A stretch of DNA of 7,913 nucleotides. Source: JBCBZH01 sp039815415 (lineage in GTDB: Bacteria > Bacteroidota > Rhodothermia > Rhodothermales > Rubricoccaceae). This document shows, in pieces, positions 1 to 6,042 of this stretch; the stretch's first letter is position 1, and every line of letters begins with the position of its first letter. The position numbers and the translations under genes are program-made. Location of the stretch: NCBI GenBank assembly GCA_039815415.1, contig JBCBZH010000208.1, positions 1 through 7,913 on the forward strand, read 5' to 3'. The notes beneath the pieces were generated by a model, which did not search any database, was not told the origin of the DNA, and worked only from the letters and a program-made list of their open reading frames with translations.

Positions 1-573
1 GGCAAAGTTGCCCTCCACGGCCGGGTCAAAGTCGCGCGAAAACACCTCAATGGCGCGCAGATCCACGACGACGAATCGAATCCTACGGGCACGGGCGCGC
101 TCTCCCTTCGAGCTGGCGGGGATCACTTCAAAGATGTCGTACATCAAGCAGCGCGACCCAGGACCACAGGTGTGGCCGACTTCGCGTACCAGCGGGAATC
201 CACCCGAAACCGTCACCGGATGCTCCGCGCTGGCGATAACCGCCGCCAACTCGGGGTCGGTGCGGATCAAGTGCTCAGCACGCGTGGCCTCCGCAGGGGA
301 GGGCCCAATCATCCGGGTCTGCGTCACGGTTCGATCGAGCTGGCGCCCTGACGCGTCATACGTCGTCGTCACGTACTCGCCTGCGATGGGGTCGTAGACG
401 AGCGTCGAGCGGCGAGACTCGACTCTCCCGTCAGCGGTTTTGACCTGAGCCGTTTGGCTGCCGAGGACGCGCTGGGTACGCGCATCCACGCGAGCGGTCT
501 CTTGGGCACTGGCTGACGCTGAGGCCACGAGCAGTACGCAGAGCGCGAGAGAATAGACGGTGGTGGTGGGCAT
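1..573 (-). CDS. Exported protein of unknown function, 3' end cut off by window edge
   Basis: The reading frame is open from an ATG at 573-571 to the window edge, giving 191 residues with no stop, so the C-terminus lies outside. Residues 1-23 form a typical Sec signal peptide: a short polar start, a hydrophobic core (YSLALCVLLVA) and an ASA-Q cleavage site near residue 23. The mature part begins QETARVDARTQ and is mostly hydrophilic. It has a possible disulfide pair in HTCGPGSRC (Cys136 and Cys142) and a late strand-like stretch, RIRFVVVDLRAIEVFSRDFDP (about 165-183). That stretch loosely recalls the short domains of copper amine oxidases and PepSY proteins that end in VVDL..., but this is only a resemblance. 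The ATG directly begins the signal peptide, which fixes the start. I do not recognise the family. The product is probably periplasmic or secreted. Confidence 0.8.
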   Translation of the reverse strand, partial: MPTTTVYSLALCVLLVASASASAQETARVDARTQRVLGSQTAQVKTADGRVESRRSTLVYDPIAGEYVTTTYDASGRQLDRTVTQTRMIGPSPAEATRAEHLIRTDPELAAVIASAEHPVTVSGGFPLVREVGHTCGPGSRCLMYDIFEVIPASSKGERARARRIRFVVVDLRAIEVFSRDFDPAVEGNFA

Positions 574-663
574 GGACACGCGACAATTCGGCTCACAGTA
601 TCGCCACACGCGGAGGTCACCTGAAGGCGAAGCCGCTTGCACCACTTCGTGATTCCCACGCAC

Positions 664-924
664 TTAACACGACGTCCCGAAGAGCACAGCCGCGGCAGGG
701 ACCGCCAACCAGAGAAGGCCTGTGATCAGGAAGAAGAGGAAGCCTGCCACGCCCAATCGCCGTCCCCAGCCTCCAGACGCGCCTTTCGAGCGTGTGTCTG
801 ATGACGAGCTGGGGTCAGGATGTGGCACGAAACGAGGGGAGACGTGCTCGTCGGACGGGAGGACTGGGCTGGGGTTCCTGGGGGGCTGGCCGGGACCCGC
901 CGTGAGGGCCACGCGTATCTTCAA
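664..924 (-). CDS. Small single-pass membrane protein, unknown function
   Basis: This is an 86-residue frame ending in TAA at 664-666. Residues 1-56 are rich in Pro and Ser (PGQPPRNPSP, PHPDPSSSSDTRS) and look disordered. Residues 57-82 form one strong hydrophobic helix (LGVAGFLFFLITGLLWLAVPAAAV) preceded by GRR, which by the positive-inside rule suggests a cytoplasmic N-terminus. The protein ends at FGTSC, just after the helix, so it is likely a tail-anchored inner-membrane protein. The first ATG is used here, but the true start could be further in, because the first 20 residues have no supporting features. It lies 90 bp upstream of the exported-protein gene on the same strand and is divergent from the E1 gene. 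The helix argues for a real gene, but I recognise no family and the length is short. Confidence 0.6.
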   Translation of the reverse strand: MKIRVALTAGPGQPPRNPSPVLPSDEHVSPRFVPHPDPSSSSDTRSKGASGGWGRRLGVAGFLFFLITGLLWLAVPAAAVLFGTSC

Positions 925-992
925 GAACCAACTCCCCAGCGGCTAAATCGCATTGTTTTTGAGGATGCCGCGGTCTTCCTTCTCCATCCCCT
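925..992. promoter_or_regulatory. Divergent intergenic region between small membrane protein and E1 gene
   Basis: These 68 bases separate two divergent starts and must carry the promoter of at least the E1 gene. The only AT-rich patch is about 944-963 (taaatcgcattgtttttgag). I see no convincing match to the Bacteroidota promoter form (TTG, then TAnnTTTG) and no ribosome binding site. A pyrimidine-rich tract (tcttccttctcc) directly precedes the E1 ATG. This is a region call only; no site is resolved. Confidence 0.4.
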
Positions 993-3299
993 ATGGCTTC
1001 CGAAAACCGTCCCGCCCTCCCCGATGATGCCTCGCGCGAAGCGCTTCCAGAGGCTGGCCCTCTCGCCTTCCAGACCCATTCGATCGTGAGCCCAGAGCCT
1101 GCGGGCGACGGGTCGCCAGCGGATGCACGCCAGCTCGCCGATGCGGATCTCCAGTTCGAGACAGACATCGCGGAGGTGACAGAAGCCGTCGATGCCGCGT
1201 TTGACGCCCAGGTGGATCCAGAGAAAGGCGCAGAGGAGGCGCCGGAGGGCATCAGTGGAACGCTGGACGTTCCGCTGCTCGGGCCTGAGGACTTCGATCC
1301 TGAGGAGCTGAAGCGCATGCTCCGCCTGATGATGACCTCGCGGAAGCTGGACGAGAAGATGCTGACGCTGCTCAAGCAGGGGAAGGGGTTTTTTCACATC
1401 GGCTCGGCCGGGCACGAGGCGTCGCAGGTGGCTCTCGGCAACCAGTTCAACGGAGGCGAAGACTGGTTTCTGTTCTACTATCGCGACCTGGCGACGGCGC
1501 TGGCCGTTGGCATGACGCCCGAGGAGGTTCTCCAGGCTCACTTCGCGAAGGCGGGCGATCCTTCCAGCGGAGGCCGTCAGATGGCGGAGCACTTTGGCAA
1601 GAGGGACCTGAACATCGTGTCCACGTCCTCCTCTGTAGGTGCGCAGTATGTCCCGGCGGTGGGCGTCGGGCTGGCGATCCAGCGCGACACGCCCGACGAC
1701 GCCGAGCAGATGCCTGCCGTGTACGTCTCCGGGGGCGAAGGCTCCACCAGTCAGGGGGCCTTCCACGAGGCCTTGAGCTGGTCGGCCAAGGAAAGCCTGC
1801 CGGTCATCTTCCACGTTCAGGACAACGGGTTTGCGATCTCGGTACCCGTGGAGGAGCAGACGCCGGGTGGGTCTATCTGGCCGCTTCTCGGAGGCTATAC
1901 CGGCCTCGAGCGCGTCCGTTACGACGGCACCGACTTTTTCGCCAGTGCGTCGGTGGCGCGCGCCGCGCTCGAACACGCTCGAGCCGGAAAGGGCCCGGTC
2001 GCGCTGCACGCCGATGTGGTGCGCCTCCTCCCGCACTCCTCGTCGGATGACCACAAGAAGTACCGCGAGGACACATCGCTCGACGCCGACCGCCAGCGCG
2101 ACCCGATCCCGCTCTTCGCCGCACGCCTTGTGGAGGCTGGGGTGATGACCGATGCTGAGGTAGAGGCGCTTCGCGAAGACGTGGCTCGTGAGATCGACGA
2201 GCTGGCGAAGGTGGTCGAGAAGCAGGCGGATCCGGATCCCGCGACGGCGCTCGACCACGTCTACTATGAAGGCCCTGACGAGCGCCAGTACGAGGTCGAG
2301 GGAGAGACCGGCGAGCTGGTGGTCCTCGTGGATGCCATCAACCATGCGCTCGACGAAGAGATGGCTCGGGACGATCGTGTGCTGGTGTATGGTGAGGACG
2401 TGGGGGGCGGCAAAGGCGGCGTGTTTACGGCAACCCGCGGCCTGACGGCCAAGCACGGCCCGGATCGCTGCTTCAACAGCCCACTGGCGGAGCATTCCGT
2501 GATCGGAAGCGCCGTCGGGCTGGCGGTGGCCGGGTACAAGCCGGTGGTGGAGATCCAGTTTGCCGACTACATCTGGCCCGGGATGCAGCCGCTCCGCAAC
2601 CAGGCGGCGCCGCTCCGGTACCGGTCCAACAACGAGTGGTCGTGCCCGATGGTGATCCGCGTGCCGTGTGGGGGGTACATCCACGGCGGGCTCTGCCACA
2701 GCCAGAACATCGAGGCCTTTTTCGGGCACTTCCCTGGGCTTCAGGTGGTGATGCCGTCCAACGCGGCGGATGCCAAAGGCCTGCTCAAGTCGGCCATCCG
2801 GGTCTACGATCCGGTGCTGTTCCTCGAACATAAGTCGCTCTATCGGCAGGGGCCTGCGCGGTCACCAGAACCCCACGAAGACTGGCTGGTGCCGATGGGC
2901 AAGGCCCGCATCGCGCGAGAAGGCACGGACCTGACCATCGTTACATGGGGCGCCATTGTCTACAAGGCGCTGAACGTGGCGAAGGCCTTGGAGAAAGAGG
3001 GCGTGTCGGTGGAGGTCATCGACGTGCGCTCCATTCTCCCGTTCGACTCCGAGACGGTCCTGGCATCGGTTCGCAAGACGGGCCGCGTATTGGTGGCCTT
3101 CGAGGACCATGAGTTCATGGGCTTCGGCGCCGAGATCGCCGCTCAGATCGCCTCGGACGCGTTCCATCAGCTCGACGCGCCGGTCAAGCGTGTCGCGGGA
3201 GCGTTCACGTACATCCCGTTCGCAGATCCGCTCGAGAGGGCGGTGCTCCCGCAGGACGATGATGTGATGGAGGCCGCCCGCGAGGTCCTCTCGTTCTAG
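993..3299 (+). CDS. 2-oxo-acid dehydrogenase E1, fused alpha and beta subunits (TPP-dependent)
   Basis: This 768-residue protein carries both halves of the E1 decarboxylase of a branched-chain 2-oxo-acid or pyruvate dehydrogenase complex. It uses thiamine diphosphate to decarboxylate the 2-oxo acid and acylate the E2 lipoyl group. Residues 1-95 are an acidic, low-complexity extension. The alpha half (about 96-415) has FYYRDLATALAVG (161-173) and the TPP/Mg motif GEGSTSQGAFHEAL (248-261) closing with DN at 277-278. It also has the HSSSDDHKKYR loop (348-358). The beta half (about 440-768) has VYGEDVGGGKGGVF (465-478), FADYIWPG (523-530) and the active-site HGGLCHSQNIEAFFGH (564-579), with His569 as the likely catalytic histidine. 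Fused E1 proteins are common in Bacteroidota. The substrate cannot be decided from sequence alone; overall wording is closest to branched-chain E1. No E2 or E3 gene is in the window. The ATG at 993 is the only plausible start, and there is no Shine-Dalgarno. Confidence 0.95.
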   Translation: MASENRPALPDDASREALPEAGPLAFQTHSIVSPEPAGDGSPADARQLADADLQFETDIAEVTEAVDAAFDAQVDPEKGAEEAPEGISGTLDVPLLGPEDFDPEELKRMLRLMMTSRKLDEKMLTLLKQGKGFFHIGSAGHEASQVALGNQFNGGEDWFLFYYRDLATALAVGMTPEEVLQAHFAKAGDPSSGGRQMAEHFGKRDLNIVSTSSSVGAQYVPAVGVGLAIQRDTPDDAEQMPAVYVSGGEGSTSQGAFHEALSWSAKESLPVIFHVQDNGFAISVPVEEQTPGGSIWPLLGGYTGLERVRYDGTDFFASASVARAALEHARAGKGPVALHADVVRLLPHSSSDDHKKYREDTSLDADRQRDPIPLFAARLVEAGVMTDAEVEALREDVAREIDELAKVVEKQADPDPATALDHVYYEGPDERQYEVEGETGELVVLVDAINHALDEEMARDDRVLVYGEDVGGGKGGVFTATRGLTAKHGPDRCFNSPLAEHSVIGSAVGLAVAGYKPVVEIQFADYIWPGMQPLRNQAAPLRYRSNNEWSCPMVIRVPCGGYIHGGLCHSQNIEAFFGHFPGLQVVMPSNAADAKGLLKSAIRVYDPVLFLEHKSLYRQGPARSPEPHEDWLVPMGKARIAREGTDLTIVTWGAIVYKALNVAKALEKEGVSVEVIDVRSILPFDSETVLASVRKTGRVLVAFEDHEFMGFGAEIAAQIASDAFHQLDAPVKRVAGAFTYIPFADPLERAVLPQDDDVMEAAREVLSF

Positions 3300-3320
3300 C
3301 GTTGCGTTCCGGTTGGATGC

Positions 3321-3350
3321 TCGGGCTGGCGATACTGCTCGCCAGCTCGA
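3321..3350. repeat. Inverted repeat A after the E1 stop codon (12-bp arms, 6-bp loop)
   Basis: The left arm TCGGGCTGGCGA (3321-3332) and right arm TCGCCAGCTCGA (3339-3350) pair over 12 bp with one G-U. The inner 8 bp are perfect. It begins 22 bp after the E1 stop in the 101-bp gap before the DUF547 gene. It could act as an mRNA 3' hairpin or weak terminator, but no T-run follows (tgctgagcgt), so an ordinary intrinsic terminator is unlikely. The same arms recur at 4168-4253 and 4687-4721. Confidence 0.75.
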
Positions 3351-3400
3351 TGCTGAGCGTCCGGATGGAATCACTGACGCGTGGGCTCCGTCTGTGCGGT

Positions 3401-4219
3401 ATGCGATTCCTTCCTCGACCTCTTCTACTAGTCCTTGTCCTCGGGCTGGCGGCATCCACTTCAGCCCAGCCTGCCGTCGAGGCGCCGCTCAACCGGGTTC
3501 TTGGCGCCGTGGTGGGCGCCGACGGGCTGGTGGACTATAGCCTACTCGCACGCCAGCACGCTGACGATCTCGGCGCGGCCCTTAACGCCATTGGGACCAC
3601 GGATCCGGCCTCGCTCCGCTCCGACGCGCAGAAGACCGCGTTCCTGCTCAATGCCTACAACGCGCACGTCCTGAAGCGCGTCGTGGACTCGCCGCGCGCG
3701 CGCAACCTGGAGCGGCAGAACCTCTTCGAGGCCTTCTTTGAGACGCCTGTTCGGGTGGCCGGGCAGCAGATCACCCTCAACCAGCTCGAGCACGGGATTC
3801 TGCGGCGCCAGAATCGTGTGGATGGGACCTCCGTCCCGTCGTCCGCTCGGGGCCTCCGCCCGAGTCGCCTCGATCCGCGCGTTCACGCGGGGCTCAACTG
3901 CGCGGCCGTCTCATGCCCACCTCTCGTGCGGGAGGCGTTCACGGCCACGCGCGTCAGCGGTCAGCTCGACCGTGCATGGCGCGCCTTTCTAGGCTCGTCC
4001 CGCGCAACCCGCGTTGAGGGAAACCGGGTCGTGGTGTCGTCCATCTTCGACTGGTTCGCGGAGGACTTCGAACGAGACGGGACGCCTCTGGGAGACCGCC
4101 TCGCTGTGGCGTCGAGCAGCTTGAGAGTCCAGCGCGTCCTCCAAGGCAAGACCATCGTAGCGATGCGTCGAGCTGGCGATGTGCGATTCGCCTACGACTG
4201 GACGGTCAACCGTCGGTAG
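3401..4219 (+). CDS. Exported DUF547 domain protein
   Basis: This 272-residue protein starts with a clear signal peptide, MRFLPRPLLLVLVLGLAAS followed by TSAQ, with cleavage near residue 22. That sets the start at ATG 3401. An upstream in-frame TTG at 3302 would bury the signal and run through the repeat. DUF547 hallmarks follow in order: FLLNAYNAHVLKRVV (81-95), ITLNQLEHGILRR (124-136), DPRVHAGLNCAAVSCPPL (158-175, with Cys167 and Cys172), the IFDWFAEDF block (215-223) and a C-terminal FAYDWTVN (263-270). DUF547 is a widespread family of unknown biochemical role with a papain-like/transglutaminase-like look in some analyses. I would not assign a reaction. The protein is likely periplasmic. 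It lies 101 bp after the E1 gene and 39 bp before the MOSC gene on the same strand, so co-transcription is possible. Family assignment is firm; function is unknown. Confidence 0.92.
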   Translation: MRFLPRPLLLVLVLGLAASTSAQPAVEAPLNRVLGAVVGADGLVDYSLLARQHADDLGAALNAIGTTDPASLRSDAQKTAFLLNAYNAHVLKRVVDSPRARNLERQNLFEAFFETPVRVAGQQITLNQLEHGILRRQNRVDGTSVPSSARGLRPSRLDPRVHAGLNCAAVSCPPLVREAFTATRVSGQLDRAWRAFLGSSRATRVEGNRVVVSSIFDWFAEDFERDGTPLGDRLAVASSSLRVQRVLQGKTIVAMRRAGDVRFAYDWTVNRR

Positions 4220-4253
4220 CGAGCGCGGTATGTTCGGAGTCTCGCCAGCCCGA
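4168..4253. repeat. Inverted repeat C spanning the DUF547 gene end and following gap
   Basis: The left arm TCGAGCTGGCGA (4168-4179) lies inside the last codons of the DUF547 gene (residues ...RRAGD...). The right arm TCGCCAGCCCGA (4242-4253) lies in the gap before the MOSC ATG. They pair over 12 bp with one mismatch, across a 62-bp loop that contains the stop codon. The right arm is the exact reverse complement of the left arm of repeat A. The long loop makes it a weaker hairpin than A or B, and a chance pairing of two copies of the iterated motif is possible. Confidence 0.45.
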
Positions 4254-4258
4254 CCGCT

Positions 4259-4741
4259 ATGCCTGCCCGTGTTCTCCAGATCAACGTGTCCAACGGCGGC
4301 GTGCCGAAACGCGCTGTTGCCGAAGCGTTTGTGGGGACGAACGGGTTGGCTGGGGATGCTGTGAATCACCCGAAGGTACATGGTGGGCCCGAGCGCGCCG
4401 TGTGTCTGTTTCCCGTCGAGCTGATTCGGGAGCTTCAGGATGAGGGGCACCCCATCTTTCCGGGCTCCGTAGGCGAAAACCTGACCGTCGCGGGCCTGGA
4501 CTGGAGCACACTGGAGCCGGACACCGTGTTGGACATCGGGGAGGTGCAGATCCAGCTCACGACTCGTGTGGAGCCCTGCAACACCATCGCTGGCTCGTTC
4601 AAAGACCGGCAGTTCAAGCGCATCCAGCCCAAGCGGGCGCCAGGCGAGACCCGCTGGTACGCCCGCGTCCTCCGCGAAGGGACCGTTCGAGCTGGCGATA
4701 CGATCACAGTCGCCAGCTCGATGCTGGAGGCATCAGCGTAG
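4259..4741 (+). CDS. MOSC-domain protein
   Basis: This 160-residue protein is essentially one MOSC (molybdenum-cofactor sulfurase C-terminal) domain. Members of the family bind or transfer sulfur or the molybdenum cofactor, for example YiiM-like proteins and mARC-type reductases. Visible hallmarks are the N-terminal ARVLQINVSNGGVPK, HGGPERAVCLF (41-51), PIFPGSVGENLTVAGLDW (65-82), LDIGEVQIQLT (91-101) and EPCNTI with the conserved Cys107 (105-110). The domain closes with VLREGTVRAGDTITV (137-151). It is shorter than E. coli YiiM and lacks its extra C-terminal part, so it is a minimal stand-alone form. It is probably cytoplasmic, as there is no signal peptide or helix. Residues 143-155 are encoded by inverted repeat B. 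The 3' end overlaps the converging PLP-enzyme gene by 9 bp. The family call is firm; the substrate is unknown. Confidence 0.9.
   Translation: MPARVLQINVSNGGVPKRAVAEAFVGTNGLAGDAVNHPKVHGGPERAVCLFPVELIRELQDEGHPIFPGSVGENLTVAGLDWSTLEPDTVLDIGEVQIQLTTRVEPCNTIAGSFKDRQFKRIQPKRAPGETRWYARVLREGTVRAGDTITVASSMLEASA
4687..4721. repeat. Perfect inverted repeat B at the converging gene ends (12-bp arms, 11-bp loop)
   Basis: TCGAGCTGGCGA (4687-4698) and TCGCCAGCTCGA (4710-4721) pair perfectly over 12 bp with an 11-base loop. It lies in the last codons of the MOSC gene and 12 bp beyond the stop of the facing PLP-enzyme gene. It could therefore fold in transcripts from either side. No T-run follows on either strand. 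Repeat A shares the arms and also GATAC after the left arm and GATGCTG at the right end, which suggests common origin rather than two unrelated hairpins. Confidence 0.8.
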
Positions 4742-5962
4742 GGCTGTGGCGACCGGCTCGGGCTCTGGGCGAGCTGACGCGCCTACGGGCACCGACGAGT
4801 TGGCGAGGCTGTTCAGCGCCTGATCCAGATCGGCAATCAGGTCGGCCGCGTCTTCGACCCCTACGGAGAGGCGAACGAGCGAGTCGGGCAGACCGGCGGC
4901 GCGGCGCACCTCGGCGGGGATGGAGCCGTGCGTCATGCTCGCCGGGTGAGAGATCAGACTCTCGACGCCGCCGAGGCTTTCCGCCAGCGCGAAGACCTTC
5001 GTCGCCTGCATCAACCGGACAGCCGTGTCGAGTGAGTCGTCCTTGAGCACCAGCGACACCATGCCCCCGAAGTCACGCATCTGACGAGCCGCGATCTCGT
5101 GCCCCGGATGATCTTCGAAGCCTGGATAGCGCACGTCGCCGACGGCCGGATGGTCGCGTAGGAAGTGCGCGACGGCGCGGGCATTGTCGCAATGCCGCTC
5201 CATGCGCAGGTGCAGGGTTTTGGTCGCGCGCAGCAGCAAGAAGCTGTCCATCGGTCCCGGAGCTGCGCCGACGGCCTTGATCTGGAACCGCAGATGCTCC
5301 GCCCAGGCGTCGTCATTGGTCAGCACCGCGCCTCCGACCACATCGGAGTGGCCGCCGAGGTACTTGGTGGTGGAGTGCACAGCCAGGTCCGCGCCGAGCG
5401 CCAGCGGCTGCTGCAGATACGGGCTGGCGAAGGTGTTGTCGACCGCCACCGTCACGTCTTGCTGGTGTGCCAGCGTCGCCAACTCGGCGATATCGAACAC
5501 CTTCAGGAGCGGGTTCGTGGGCGTTTCAATCCAGAGCAGCTTGGTTTGGGCCGTCATCGCACTGGCGACCGCGTCTGAGCTGGTGAGGTCCGTAAACGTG
5601 AACCCGATGCCCATCGGCTCGAATACCTGCCGCATGAGGCGATAGGTGCCTCCGTAGAGGTCGTCGGTGGAGACCACGTGGTCTCCAGGGCGGAGGCGGC
5701 GCAGGATGGCATCGATGGCTGCAACGCCGGAGGCGAAGGCGATGCCGTGCTCCGCACCTTCGAGCGAGGCCAGGTTGCCTTCCAGTGCTGAGCGCGTCGG
5801 GTTGGACACGCGAGCGTACTCGTGTCCCTGATGGTCGCCCGGTGCGGCCTGGACGTATGTGCTGGTGAAGTACACAGGCGTCATGATGGCGCCGGTCGAG
5901 GGGTCGGGCTGCTGGCCGGCGTGGACGGCGCGAGTCCCAAAGCCGTGGTCGGAATCAGTCAT
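4733..5962 (-). CDS. metB: Cystathionine gamma-synthase / gamma-lyase family PLP enzyme
   Basis: This 409-residue enzyme belongs to the Cys/Met metabolism PLP family, which makes or cleaves cystathionine in transsulfuration. Hallmarks include TRAVHAGQQPDPSTGAIMTP (10-29) and HEYARVSNPTRSALE (47-61, with the phosphate-binding Tyr49 and Arg51 of the neighbouring subunit). They continue with FASGVAAI (76-83), DDLYGGTYRL (100-109), WIETPTNPLLKV (144-155), VDNTFASPYLQQPL (174-187) and the PLP lysine Lys200 in HSTTKYLGGHSD. The end carries ESLGGVESLISHPASMTH (328-345) and RLSVGVED (364-371). Length is typical. The start is ATG 5962, since MTDSDHGFGTRAVHAG matches family N-termini; an upstream extension to 6133 would cross the hairpin and has no family character. 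MetB and gamma-lyase share these motifs, so the symbol is the commoner choice, not a proof. It lies downstream of a TPR lipoprotein, with a hairpin between them. No SAM riboswitch is recognisable in the short leader. Confidence 0.92.
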   Translation of the reverse strand: MTDSDHGFGTRAVHAGQQPDPSTGAIMTPVYFTSTYVQAAPGDHQGHEYARVSNPTRSALEGNLASLEGAEHGIAFASGVAAIDAILRRLRPGDHVVSTDDLYGGTYRLMRQVFEPMGIGFTFTDLTSSDAVASAMTAQTKLLWIETPTNPLLKVFDIAELATLAHQQDVTVAVDNTFASPYLQQPLALGADLAVHSTTKYLGGHSDVVGGAVLTNDDAWAEHLRFQIKAVGAAPGPMDSFLLLRATKTLHLRMERHCDNARAVAHFLRDHPAVGDVRYPGFEDHPGHEIAARQMRDFGGMVSLVLKDDSLDTAVRLMQATKVFALAESLGGVESLISHPASMTHGSIPAEVRRAAGLPDSLVRLSVGVEDAADLIADLDQALNSLANSSVPVGASARPEPEPVATALR

Positions 5963-5974
5963 CGGAAGTGTTGA

Positions 5975-6020
5975 AACGAGAACGGGGACGCAGCGGACGG
6001 GCGGCCCGGCTGCGTCCCCG
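5975..6020 (-). terminator. Hairpin between TPR lipoprotein gene and PLP-enzyme gene, likely intrinsic terminator
   Basis: CGGGGACGCAGC (5983-5994) and GCTGCGTCCCCG (6009-6020) form a perfect 12-bp stem. The loop region contains a further CGGG/CCCG pairing (5998-6001 with 6005-6008). Read on the minus strand it starts 22 bp after the TPR gene stop and is followed by TTCTCGTTTC, a T-rich tail, as expected for an intrinsic terminator of that gene. It ends about 20 bp before the PLP-enzyme ATG, so a leader hairpin that modulates that gene is an alternative. Confidence 0.6.
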
Positions 6021-6042
6021 CAAGGACAGAAAACGGTCGGGC

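Noticed and set aside
722..946. A 74-codon plus-strand frame opposite the small membrane protein
   Set aside because: Its product is basic and Pro-rich with no helix or motif, while the minus strand encodes a clean membrane helix.
921..2831. A 636-codon open frame on the minus strand, opposite the E1 gene
   Set aside because: It is codon-aligned antisense to a gene with full E1 motifs, and its translation is rich in Arg, His and Leu with no domain character. Long antisense frames are expected in GC-rich coding DNA.
3302..3400. TTG start giving a 33-residue extension of the DUF547 protein
   Set aside because: It reads through repeat A, and the signal peptide begins exactly at ATG 3401.
5165..5645. 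Two overlapping plus-strand frames of 137 and 153 codons
   Set aside because: They lie inside the PLP-enzyme gene, whose motifs cover this stretch on the minus strand.
5963..6042. SAM or other methionine-related riboswitch before the PLP-enzyme gene
   Set aside because: The gap is too short for a SAM aptamer and holds only one simple hairpin.
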